From contig NZ_BOPC01000023.1 of the NCBI RefSeq assembly GCF_016863555.1, positions 62,001 through 126,000 on the forward strand: 64,000 nt of DNA, given 5' to 3'. Below are positions 51,170-58,799 of the stretch, one piece after another. The stretch is from Micromonospora qiuiae. Lineage in GTDB: Bacteria > Actinomycetota > Actinomycetes > Mycobacteriales > Micromonosporaceae. Numbering within the stretch: the first letter of the stretch is position 1; each line of letters begins with the position of its first letter. The position numbers and the translations under genes were made by a program. Below the pieces are notes generated by a model. The model saw only the letters and a program-made list of their open reading frames with translations. It was not told the DNA's origin and ran no database searches.

Positions 51170-51970
51170 GTGGCGCAGCGCAGCGGCAGCCGTGCGGTGG
51201 TGCCCGGGGTGGGTCGGGTCCTGGTGGTGATTCCCACCTACAACGAGGCCGACAACGTTGAGGCGATCGTGCGGCGGGTGCGGCGGGCCGCGCCGCAGGT
51301 GGAGATCCTCGTCGCCGACGACAACAGCCCGGACGGCACCGGCGCGGTCGCCGCACAGATCGCCCGCGGCGACGCGCGGGTGCACGTGCTGCACCGCGGC
51401 GGCAAGCAGGGTCTCGGCGCGGCGTACCTGGCGGGGTTCGCGTGGGCGCGGCAGCGTGACTACGACGCGGTGGTGGAGATGGACGCCGACGGTTCCCACG
51501 CCCCGGAGGATCTGCCGGCCCTGCTGGCCGCCGCCCGCGACGCCGACGTGGTGATCGGGTCGCGGTGGACGCGCGGCGCCCGGCTGCTCAACTGGCCGCT
51601 GCGGCGGCTGGTGTTGTCGCGGTGCGGCAACCTGTACGCGCGCCTGGCGTTGGGTGTGCCGGTGGCGGACGCGACCGGCGGTTACCGGGTCTACCGGGCG
51701 AGGGTGCTGGATCGGTTGGATCTGGAGTCGGTGTGTTCGCAGGGCTACTCGTTCCAGGTGGAGTTGTCCCGGTTGGCGCATCGGGCCGGGGCGCGGATCG
51801 TGGAGGTGCCGATCACTTTTGCCGAGCGGGAACGCGGCGCCAGCAAGATGAGCCCGTTGATCGTGGTCGAGGCGCTGTGGCGGATCACCGGCTGGGCGGT
51901 ACGCGATCGTCGTGCGGCGGTGCGGCGCGGCTGGCGCGAGGCCACGGTCGGGCGGGCGCGGTGGCCGTGA
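51170..51970 (+). CDS. ppm1: Polyprenol monophosphomannose synthase
   Basis: GT2 enzyme of 266 aa that makes polyprenyl-phosphate-mannose from GDP-mannose, the donor for protein O-mannosylation and lipoglycans. Motifs: VVIPTYNEADNVEAIV, ILVADDNSPDGTGAVA, VVEMDADGSHAPEDLPALL (DxD) and GSRWTRG; it is soluble, with no membrane helix at the C-terminus. GTG 51170 has GAGAGGGGG upstream. It is co-transcribed with lnt, the arrangement known in mycobacteria where the Lnt part anchors Ppm1. Confidence 0.92.
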   Translation: MAQRSGSRAVVPGVGRVLVVIPTYNEADNVEAIVRRVRRAAPQVEILVADDNSPDGTGAVAAQIARGDARVHVLHRGGKQGLGAAYLAGFAWARQRDYDAVVEMDADGSHAPEDLPALLAAARDADVVIGSRWTRGARLLNWPLRRLVLSRCGNLYARLALGVPVADATGGYRVYRARVLDRLDLESVCSQGYSFQVELSRLAHRAGARIVEVPITFAERERGASKMSPLIVVEALWRITGWAVRDRRAAVRRGWREATVGRARWP

Positions 51971-52059
51971 GCGGGTGCGTGTCATGCTGGGGGTAGGTAG
52001 ACGCTTCGCCTGTCGGGCGAGCCGGGGACGACGAGGCGCCGTGAGGCGGTTGGGGTGAT

Positions 52060-52602
52060 ATGCGCCGGACACTGAGGTTCGTGCCGTTGGTCCTGCTGGT
52101 GTCCGTGGCCGCGGAGTTGGCCGTGTTCGTGCTGGTGGGGCGGGCCGTCGGCTTCGGCGCGGCGACGCTGCTGGTGTTCGCGGCCTCGCTGCTCGGGCTG
52201 GTGCTGTTGCGCCGTGAGGGGGTTCGGGCGTGGCGGGGTTTCCGGGAGGCGGCGCGGTCCGGCCGGCCGCCGGGCCGCGAGGTGACCGAGGGGTTGGTGG
52301 GTCTGCTCGGCGCGCTGCTGTTGGCCATTCCGGGGCTGGTCAGCGCCGTGGTGGGGCTGGTGTTGTTGGTGCCGCCGGTGCGGCGGGTGGCTCGGGTCGG
52401 CGTGCAACGTTCCGCGGAGCGTCGGATGTCGTCGATGGCCGCCGGTGACCTGTTCGGGCCGCGGCGGGTGCGGGTGTACCGGGGTGCGTCAGGCGTGCCG
52501 GAGCCGCCCGAGTCGCCGGGCGGGCCCGCCGGGGCGGGGCAGCCGTCGGTGGACGGCGGCGGCGCCATCGAGGGTGAGATCGTGGAGCCGCGTAACCGCT
52601 GA
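52060..52602 (+). CDS. fxsA: FxsA-family membrane protein
   Basis: Small membrane protein of 180 aa. Helices at about 5-25, 30-48 and 82-108 and the sequence ELAVFVLVGRAVGFGAATLL match FxsA, a protein that in E. coli limits phage-T7 exclusion by F plasmid PifA. A Pro/Gly/Glu-rich tail follows. ATG 52060. The neighbourhood lnt-ppm1-fxsA-rbpA is conserved in actinobacteria including mycobacteria. Physiological role in actinomycetes unknown. Confidence 0.88.
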   Translation: MRRTLRFVPLVLLVSVAAELAVFVLVGRAVGFGAATLLVFAASLLGLVLLRREGVRAWRGFREAARSGRPPGREVTEGLVGLLGALLLAIPGLVSAVVGLVLLVPPVRRVARVGVQRSAERRMSSMAAGDLFGPRRVRVYRGASGVPEPPESPGGPAGAGQPSVDGGGAIEGEIVEPRNR

Positions 52603-52613
52603 GCGTGGACGCG

Positions 52614-52649
52614 ACAGCGCCCCCGGGGAAACGTCCCCGAGGGCGCTGT
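52614..52649. terminator. Hairpin between fxsA and rbpA
   Basis: ACAGCGCCCCCGGGGA (52614-52629) pairs with TCCCCGAGGGCGCTGT (52634-52649) with one mismatch and a 4-nt loop. It lies 11 bp beyond each of the two convergent stops and can serve both. Confidence 0.85.
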
Positions 52650-52660
52650 GGTGGTACGGG

Positions 52661-53002
52661 TCAGGCGCGACCGCGGCGGGTGCGGACCTCCTGCAGCCGT
52701 TCGGCGAGGATGTCCTCCAGTTCGGCGATGGAGCGCCGCTCCAGCAGCATGTCCCAGTGGGTGCGCGGCGGCTTGGCCTTCTTCTGCTCCGGCTCGTTGC
52801 CGTCGACCAGCCGGGCGACGCTGCCGTCGAACTTGCATTCCCAGGTGGTCGGCACCTCGGCGTCGACAGCGAACGGCACCTCGAACTGGTGTCCCTTGGC
52901 GCACAGGTACTCGCGGGTCTGCCGCGGTGCGAGCTCCGTGTTGCGGTCGGACTCGTAGCTGACCGCGCCCAGTCGGCTACCGCGCAGCATACGCTCGCCC
53001 AT
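52661..53002 (-). CDS. rbpA: RNA polymerase-binding protein RbpA
   Basis: Actinobacterial transcription factor of 113 aa. It binds the principal sigma factor and core RNA polymerase and helps open complexes form. Recognisable parts: MLRGSRLGAVSYESDR (basic N-terminal tail), a zinc-binding-type core with CAKGHQFEVPF and TWECKFDG, and the sigma-interaction helix THWDMLLERRSIAELEDIL. ATG 53002. In Streptomyces rbpA is under the oxidative-stress sigma factor SigR; a similar promoter element is seen upstream. Confidence 0.95.
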   Translation of the reverse strand: MGERMLRGSRLGAVSYESDRNTELAPRQTREYLCAKGHQFEVPFAVDAEVPTTWECKFDGSVARLVDGNEPEQKKAKPPRTHWDMLLERRSIAELEDILAERLQEVRTRRGRA

Positions 53003-53043
53003 GATCGACTTCCCCTCTTCGGTGGTGCTGGTCCTGTCGGTGC

Positions 53044-53070
53044 AACGGTCCGTGCCCGCCCGGCCATTCC
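53044..53070 (-). promoter_or_regulatory. Candidate SigR-type promoter of rbpA
   Basis: On the minus strand GGGAAT (its GGAAT at 53070-53066) is followed after 19 nt by GTT (53046-53044). The SigR consensus is GGAAT-N18-GTT, so spacing is one base long. It lies 42 bp before the rbpA start. rbpA is a known SigR target in Streptomyces. Confidence 0.45.
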
Positions 53071-53231
53071 CGCAGCCGTGTCACGGCGGCGGTGTTCGCG
53101 TGCTGTCAACGGTAGCCGGCCGCGGCGTACGTCCGCCGGGGTCGGCGCGGCGGACCGTCGCCGCCAGCGGGAATGGTAACCGGTCCGGCCGCCGCCGCGG
53201 GCATTACCGTCGGCGCGAATCCGCCGCGCCG

Positions 53232-53825
53232 TCAGGTGAGTCGTGGGGTCGGCGGCAACGGCAACGGCAGCCCGGGCAGGCCGTCGAGGCTGCGCGCGAT
53301 GTGGTCCTTGCCGGCGAAGTAGGCGCCCAGCGAGGCGTCGTCCTCGCGGGCGAAGCGCCGCGCGTGCAGGTCCCGGTCGGCGTCGTAGGTCATGAACGGC
53401 ACCGCGTAGCCGCAGGTGTCGCGGATCAGTTCGGCGTGCACGACGATGACCGCCCGCAGGCCGTGGGCGGTGGGGTCGATGTCCGCAAAGCGGGCCGTCA
53501 GGGCCGGGAAGCGGGGATCGTCGCGGAACACCGGTTCGCCCCGGCCGTGCACCCGCACGATGTTCGGCGGGCCGCTGAAGGCGCACCACATCAGCGTGAT
53601 GCGGCCGTTTTCCCGCAGGTGGGCAATGGTCTCGGCGTTGCTGCCGGCGAAGTCCAGGTAGGCCACGGTGTGCTCGTCGAGCACCGCGAGGCTGCCGCGC
53701 AGGCCCTTCGGGGAGAGGTTGATGGTGCCGTTACCGGCCAGTGGAGCGGTCGCGGTGAAGAAGATCGGCTGCGCCTCGATGAAGGTGCGCAGCCGGCCGT
53801 CGATGCGTTCGTACGTTTTGCCCAT
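53232..53825 (-). CDS. Pyridoxamine 5'-phosphate oxidase family protein
   Basis: Flavin/F420-type split-barrel protein of 197 aa: MGKTYERIDGRLRTFIEAQPIFF, ATAPLAGNGTINLSPKG, NAETIAHLRENGRITLMWCAF, and GRGEPVF. ATG 53825 is taken rather than upstream codons because it matches the family N-terminus. Actinobacterial members bind FMN, heme or F420; cofactor cannot be told by eye. It is monocistronic. Role unknown. Confidence 0.85.
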   Translation of the reverse strand: MGKTYERIDGRLRTFIEAQPIFFTATAPLAGNGTINLSPKGLRGSLAVLDEHTVAYLDFAGSNAETIAHLRENGRITLMWCAFSGPPNIVRVHGRGEPVFRDDPRFPALTARFADIDPTAHGLRAVIVVHAELIRDTCGYAVPFMTYDADRDLHARRFAREDDASLGAYFAGKDHIARSLDGLPGLPLPLPPTPRLT

Positions 53826-53878
53826 AGCGGCATCATCGCCGATCACTGCCACACCGATCATGGTCCGTCGACCGCCGC

Positions 53879-53945
53879 GATCATGCAGTTGTGGTCGGGG
53901 ATTCGCCCGCTACACCGGTTTTGCGGGGACCACAAGTGCATGATC
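53879..53945. repeat. Long palindromic intergenic element, copy 2
   Basis: GATCATGCAGTTGTGGTC (53879-53896) and GACCACAAGTGCATGATC (53928-53945) form an 18-bp stem with one mismatch around a 31-nt loop. Its left edge CGCGATCATGCAGTT aligns with CGCGATCTTGCACTT of the element at 4812. It lies between the oxidoreductase start and the coiled-coil gene's stop. Confidence 0.7.
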
Positions 53946-53950
53946 AACGT

Positions 53951-55039
53951 TCATCGGGGTGGGGTGGTGGGGCGGGTCAGGGCGGTGGCGAGGTCGGCGA
54001 CCTGACCGGCCAGTTGGGCCACCCGTTGACGGGCCTCGTCGCGATCCGATTCGGTCGCGCGCAGTCGTGCGGTCAGCTCGTCGTGCCGGTGTACGGCGGC
54101 GGCCAGGTCCGCGCGCGCCGTGTCGAGGTCGGCCCGCGCGGCGGCCAGTTGCGCGGCGGCCTGCCGCGCCGCCGCCTGGGCCCGGTCGCGCTCGGCGGCG
54201 GCCTGCTTCCGCGTTCGCTCGATTTCCGCCTGGAGCGCCGACACCTGAGAGCGGGCCTGGTCGGCGACGGAGCGGGACTCGGCGAGTCGCGCCTGAGCCT
54301 GGTCGGCGGCGGCACGCCACCGGGCGCCGTCCGCCCGCAGCTGGTCAGCCTCGGCGGCGGTACGGGCGACGTCGGCGCGGGCGGCGTCGCGTTCGGCGGT
54401 CAGCTCGGCGCACCGGCGGCGTTCGGCCTCCAGGTCGGCCTGCAGCGTCGCCGAGCGGCTCCGGGCCTGATCCCGATCGGTCTCGGCCTGTGCCCGCAGC
54501 GCCTCGGCGGCGGCGGCGGTACGCCGCGCCTGGTCCCGGTCCGCTTCGGCCTGCCGGGCGCGTTCGTCGGCGGCCGCGGCCCGCGCTCCGGCGCGGGTGG
54601 CGTCGTCGCGGGCCGTGTCGCGGTCGGCGAGCGCGGCGGCGGTTTCCTTGCGGGCCCGGGTCGCGGCGGCGGTGGCGTCCTCGGCCTGGCGGCGGGCCTC
54701 GTCGCGTCCGGTCTGCGCCGCCGCCACCGCCGTGGCCGCCTCCGCCCGGATCTGGGCGAGCTGATGCTCCACACCGGCCGGGGACAGTTCGGCGTGCAGC
54801 GCCTCGGTCAGCGTCGCCACGATCTGGTCGAGCCGGTCCACCGCCTCCCAGGTGCGGGCCACCTGCCCGGGCAGGCCGGGGGCGTTGCGGTGGCGCATCC
54901 GACTGTTGCGGGAGGCCCGCTGGCAGGCGCCGTCGTTGTCCCGGCAGTAGCGGAACGGACGGCCGGCGCCGGCGCGTTGCGGCACGTCGCGTCCGCAGTG
55001 GGCGCAGGGGCGGGTGTCGGCGGCGGGCTGGGCGTCCAT
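53951..55039 (-). CDS. Coiled-coil protein with N-terminal four-Cys motif
   Basis: Hypothetical protein of 362 aa. The N-terminus has four cysteines (Cys12, Cys15, Cys32, Cys39 in CAHCGRDVP and YCRDNDGACQ), a possible zinc-binding knuckle. From about residue 65 to 355 the sequence is almost wholly charged Ala/Glu/Arg/Gln helix with heptads, giving a very long coiled coil. No membrane segment or signal peptide. Similar architecture is seen in plasmid KfrA-like and chromosome-associated proteins, but I see no clear HTH. Function unknown. Confidence 0.75.
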   Translation of the reverse strand: MDAQPAADTRPCAHCGRDVPQRAGAGRPFRYCRDNDGACQRASRNSRMRHRNAPGLPGQVARTWEAVDRLDQIVATLTEALHAELSPAGVEHQLAQIRAEAATAVAAAQTGRDEARRQAEDATAAATRARKETAAALADRDTARDDATRAGARAAAADERARQAEADRDQARRTAAAAEALRAQAETDRDQARSRSATLQADLEAERRRCAELTAERDAARADVARTAAEADQLRADGARWRAAADQAQARLAESRSVADQARSQVSALQAEIERTRKQAAAERDRAQAAARQAAAQLAAARADLDTARADLAAAVHRHDELTARLRATESDRDEARQRVAQLAGQVADLATALTRPTTPPR

Positions 55040-55107
55040 CGAACGCGCAGTCTAGTCGGCGCAGAAGGGCACCTCGGTCGGGTCGCCGGCCGTCAGCGTC
55101 GGCCCGG

Positions 55108-56163
55108 TCACGGCAGCGACGTGTCCACCGTCGCGGCGGCGGCTGTGCTGTCGCCGACGGTCAACCGGGGTGGCAGCAGCGTGACCTCCGGTGCCGGTTC
55201 GTCGCCCAGCTTGCGCATCAGCAACGACACGGCCTGCTGGCCGATCTGATCGGCCGGCACCGGCACGCGGGTGAGCCGGGGGCTGGTGTGCTCGGCGAAC
55301 TGGTCCGGGCAGACGGCCACCACCGACACGTCGCGCGGTATCCGCCGGCCCAGCGCCGCCAGCGTCGCCTGCACCGGCCCCACCGCCGCCTCGTTCTGCA
55401 CCACCAGCCCGGTGATGCCGGGGTGACGCGCGAACAGGTCGGCCACCCGGCGGTGCACCTCGGCGGCGTTCTCCTCACACGGCAGCGCCACCGCGTGGAC
55501 GCCGTGGCGGGCGGCGGCGGCCAGCACACCGGCGCGGGTGCGGTGCGCGAAGCCGGTGCCGCGGTCGTAGACGGCGGCTGGGGCGCCGAGCAGGGCCACC
55601 CGCCGGTGGCCGAGCGTCGCCAGGTGCTCCACGCAGACCTGACCGGCCCGTTCGAAGTCCAGGTCCACACAGGTCAGGCCGCGGCTCTCGGCGGGCAGAC
55701 CGATCAGCACGCTGGGGCGGCCGAGGTCGCGCAGCAGCGGAACCCGCCCGTCGTGCAGCTCCACGTCCATCACCAGCAGCCCGTCGACGAGGGCGCCGGC
55801 GGCGATGCGGTGCAGCCCCGCCGGCCCCTCGTCGGAGGTGAGCAGCAGCACGTCGTGGTCGTGACGGCGGGCGGAGGTCACCACGGCCGTGGCGAACTGC
55901 ATCACCACCGGCACCTGGATGCCCGAGCGCAGCGGCAGCACCAGCGCGATCACGTTGGCCCGCCGGCTGGCCAGCGCGCGGGCCCCGGCGTTGGGGTGGT
56001 AGCCGAGCAGCCGGATGCTGGCCAGCACCCGGCTGCGGGTCATCTCGGAGATGGCGCGTTTGCCGCTGAGCACGTACGACACGGTGCTCACCGCCACGCC
56101 GGCGTGCCGGGCCACGTCGGCGATGGTGGGTTGGCCGGACGGTACGCGGCCGCGCCCGCTCAC
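55108..56163 (-). CDS. LacI-family repressor of the GH3 gene
   Basis: Repressor of 351 aa. HTH: PTIADVARHAGVAVSTVSYV with hinge YHPNAGARALA; inducer-binding core includes VIALVLPLRSGIQVPVVMQF and VDLDFERAGQVCVEHLATLGH. GTG 56163 overlaps the stop of the GH3 gene by 3-4 bp, so both are one operon with the hydrolase first. Two GAAGCGCTTC palindromes upstream of the GH3 gene are its probable operators, making the system autoregulated. Confidence 0.92.
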   Translation of the reverse strand: MSGRGRVPSGQPTIADVARHAGVAVSTVSYVLSGKRAISEMTRSRVLASIRLLGYHPNAGARALASRRANVIALVLPLRSGIQVPVVMQFATAVVTSARRHDHDVLLLTSDEGPAGLHRIAAGALVDGLLVMDVELHDGRVPLLRDLGRPSVLIGLPAESRGLTCVDLDFERAGQVCVEHLATLGHRRVALLGAPAAVYDRGTGFAHRTRAGVLAAAARHGVHAVALPCEENAAEVHRRVADLFARHPGITGLVVQNEAAVGPVQATLAALGRRIPRDVSVVAVCPDQFAEHTSPRLTRVPVPADQIGQQAVSLLMRKLGDEPAPEVTLLPPRLTVGDSTAAAATVDTSLP

Positions 56164-58601
56164 CGGGTCCCGCTCGCGGTGTGCAGCCGCGGCCGCCGCG
56201 GCACCGGTTCGCCGCGTACGGTCACGGCGCCGACCTGCCGCACGTCGGTCGCGGACCGTCCGACCAGCACGGTGTGGGTGGCGTCCTCCACCACCAGGGC
56301 GTTCCGGTCGGTGTCCCACCAGGCCAGTTCGGTGGTGTCCAGCCGCAGCGTGACGGTTTGCCGCTCGCCGGGGGCGAGGGTGATCCGGGTGAAGTCACGC
56401 AGCTGCCGCAGGGGCTGCTTGACCCGGGAGCGGCGTTGGCGGGTGTAGAGCTGCACCACCTCCTCGCCAGCCCGGTCGCCGGTGTTGGTGACCTCCACGC
56501 TCACCTCGACCTGCTCGCCGGCGGCCGCCACCGGCGTGCTCAGCCGCAGCCCGGAATATTCGAAGCGGGTGTAGGACAGTCCGTGCCCGAACGGGTACAG
56601 CGGATCGCCCCGGTAGTACAGGTAGGTGGAGTCGGCGCCGATCACATCGTAGTCGAGCAGGTCGGGCAGTTCGGCGGCGTCGGTGTACCAGGTCTGGGTG
56701 AGCCGGCCACCCGGTTCGGCGTCGCCGAGCAGCACCTCGGCCAGCGCGGTGCCGTGCTCCTGGCCGCCGTGCGCCGACCACAGCACCGCCGGCAGGTGCT
56801 TCTGCGCCCAGCCGATGGCGTACGGGTAGCTGCTGGTCAGCACCAGCACGGTGTGCGGGTTGGCGGCGTGCACGGCGCGTAGCATCGCCTCCTGCCGGGC
56901 CGGTAGGGCCAGGTCGAGGCGGTCCTCGGTCTCGCGGCCGCCCACCATCGGGTGGTTGCCCAGCGCCACCACCGCCACGTCGGCGGCGGCGGCCAGCGCG
57001 GCGGCGGCGGCCGCGCCGTCGGCGACCAGTTCGACGACGAAGGCGGTGCCGGGCTGTGGCCCGTCCCCGCCGACCCGCAGCCGGCCGTCGCCGTCGACGG
57101 TGACGTACCGGTCGGTGGCCAGGTGGCGCAGCAGCACGGTGCCGTCGGGCAGCGGGTCGAACTGGAAGGTTTCCCGCACCACCCAGCCGCCGGGCCCGGG
57201 ACGGTCGTTGACCAGGGTGCCGTCGGCGGCGGCGCCGACGTGCCGGCCGTTGCCGACGGCGCGCAGCGCCACCGTGTCGCGGCCCCAGTCGTAGACGTCG
57301 AACCAGGCGGGGTCCGCGCCGACGGTCAACGCGCCGCCGTCGGGGTCGTCGGGGCAGCCGACGTACCCGTCGGCCACGCGCAGCGCGACGCGGTCGGTGC
57401 CCGGGTGGGTGGTGACCTGCGGCAGCCGCTCGGCCAGCCCCTGGTAGGTGGTGACCGCGTACGGCAGGGTGCCGCTGTACCAGTCCTCGTACACCACGTC
57501 GGCCAGCGGGCCGAGCACGGCGACCCGCGGCTGCGCGGGCAGGGGCAGCAGCCCGGTGTTGTGCAGCAGCACCACGGACTGGCGGGCCGCTTCCCGGGCC
57601 AGTTCGCGGTGCGCCGGGCAGTCGACGACCTCCGGTGTGCTCTGTGCGTACGGGTCGGTGTGTGGTGGGTCCAGGTCACCCAGGCGCAGCCGGAGGGTGA
57701 GGACGCGGCGCACCGCGCGGTCCACGTCGTCGGTGGTGATCAGGCCCTGGTGCAGCGCCTCGGCCAGTCGGGTCCGGGTGGGTTCGCTGTCGGCGTCGTC
57801 CTCGGTGAAGCTGTCGATTCCGGCGCGCAGCGCGGCGGCGAAGCCGTGGACGTGGTCGGGCAGGTGGCCCTGCACGCCGGAGATGTTGCTGATCGCGCCC
57901 GCGTCGCCGACGACCAGCACCTCGCCGGGGGCCCACCGGCGCAACTCGCTGTTGATCAGGGGGCTCAGGTGCGCCGGCACCCCGTCGACCAGGTTGTAGG
58001 AGGCCATCGCGGCGACCGCCGCGCCGGCCGCGAGGGGGGCGCGGAACGCCGGCAGTTCGTACTCGTGCAGCACCCGTGGCGGCAGGTCGCTGGAGGTGGT
58101 GGCCCGGTCGGTCTCGTTGTTGTAGCCGAGGAAGTGTTTGACGGTGGGGGCGGTACGCAGCCGTTCGGGATGGTCGCCGCGCAGGCCGTGGGCGTACGCG
58201 GTGGCCAGCCGGCCGGTCAGTCGCGGGTCCTCGGACCAGCCTTCCTCGTTGCGTCCCCAGCGTGGGTCGCGCAGCGGGTTGACCACCGGCGCCCACACGT
58301 TGAGCCCGACCCGGTCGGGGTCGGCGTGGTGCTTGGCGCGTACCTCGTCGCCGACGGCGGCGCCGACGGCCCGCACCAGGTCCGGGTTCCAGCTGCTGGC
58401 CAGGCCGATCACCTGGGGGAAGACGGTGGCCTGGCCGAGCCAGGCGACACCGTGCAGCGCTTCGGTGCCGGTCCGGAAGCCGGGCAGGGCCAGCCGGGGC
58501 ACCGCCGCCTGCCACTGGTGCAGCAGGCCGAGTTTCTCGGGGAGGGTGAGCTGGGCCAACAGGTCCTCGACCCGGGGGTGGGGCGTGGTGCGGTCGGTCA
58601 T
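56160..58601 (-). CDS. Glycoside hydrolase family 3 beta-glycosidase
   Basis: Cytoplasmic-looking GH3 enzyme of 813 aa (no signal peptide). The TIM-barrel contains RWGRNEEGWSEDP, VKHFLGYNNETDR and the nucleophile Asp233 in VVGDAGAISN, where most members read SDWG. A sandwich domain follows (SVVLLHNTGLLPL); an insertion of about 150 aa (400-550, YVGCPDDPDGG, TDRYVTVDGDGRL) looks like a PA14- or fascin-type carbohydrate module. The C-terminus is a fibronectin-like domain (VEVTNTGDRAGEEVVQLY). ATG 58601. Likely beta-glucosidase or beta-xylosidase on imported oligosaccharides. Confidence 0.92.
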   Translation of the reverse strand: MTDRTTPHPRVEDLLAQLTLPEKLGLLHQWQAAVPRLALPGFRTGTEALHGVAWLGQATVFPQVIGLASSWNPDLVRAVGAAVGDEVRAKHHADPDRVGLNVWAPVVNPLRDPRWGRNEEGWSEDPRLTGRLATAYAHGLRGDHPERLRTAPTVKHFLGYNNETDRATTSSDLPPRVLHEYELPAFRAPLAAGAAVAAMASYNLVDGVPAHLSPLINSELRRWAPGEVLVVGDAGAISNISGVQGHLPDHVHGFAAALRAGIDSFTEDDADSEPTRTRLAEALHQGLITTDDVDRAVRRVLTLRLRLGDLDPPHTDPYAQSTPEVVDCPAHRELAREAARQSVVLLHNTGLLPLPAQPRVAVLGPLADVVYEDWYSGTLPYAVTTYQGLAERLPQVTTHPGTDRVALRVADGYVGCPDDPDGGALTVGADPAWFDVYDWGRDTVALRAVGNGRHVGAAADGTLVNDRPGPGGWVVRETFQFDPLPDGTVLLRHLATDRYVTVDGDGRLRVGGDGPQPGTAFVVELVADGAAAAAALAAAADVAVVALGNHPMVGGRETEDRLDLALPARQEAMLRAVHAANPHTVLVLTSSYPYAIGWAQKHLPAVLWSAHGGQEHGTALAEVLLGDAEPGGRLTQTWYTDAAELPDLLDYDVIGADSTYLYYRGDPLYPFGHGLSYTRFEYSGLRLSTPVAAAGEQVEVSVEVTNTGDRAGEEVVQLYTRQRRSRVKQPLRQLRDFTRITLAPGERQTVTLRLDTTELAWWDTDRNALVVEDATHTVLVGRSATDVRQVGAVTVRGEPVPRRPRLHTASGTR

Positions 58602-58635
58602 GGTGAGTCGCCTTCCGGTGCCCGGCACGCCGAGT

Positions 58636-58651
58636 GTCGAAGCGCTTCGAC
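58636..58651. promoter_or_regulatory. LacI operator 1 of the GH3 operon
   Basis: GTCGAAGCGCTTCGAC is a perfect 16-bp palindrome with central GCGC, 34 bp upstream of the GH3 start. It is the expected site for the LacI repressor encoded in the same operon. Confidence 0.75.
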
Positions 58652-58713
58652 GACGGGTGGCCGAGCGGCGTCGCAGGTCAGGGTGGGGTGGCGGTCGTCG
58701 GCCCGGACGCTGG

Positions 58714-58725
58714 CGAAGCGCTTCG
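58714..58725. promoter_or_regulatory. LacI operator 2 of the GH3 operon
   Basis: CGAAGCGCTTCG, within GCGAAGCGCTTCGAC, repeats the core of operator 1. Centres are 76 bp apart, about seven helical turns, so looping or cooperative binding is possible. Confidence 0.7.
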
Positions 58726-58742
58726 ACAAACCGCGGAAAGCA

Positions 58743-58772
58743 AGCCGCCCCGGGTGCCCGAACGGGGCGGCT
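58743..58772 (-). terminator. Hairpin terminator after the ROK gene
   Basis: AGCCGCCCC (58743-58751) and GGGGCGGCT (58764-58772) form a 9-bp stem with a 12-nt loop, 28 bp past the ROK stop on the minus strand. Confidence 0.65.
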
Positions 58773-58799
58773 CGATTCGAGGTTGGCACCCGGGACCGG

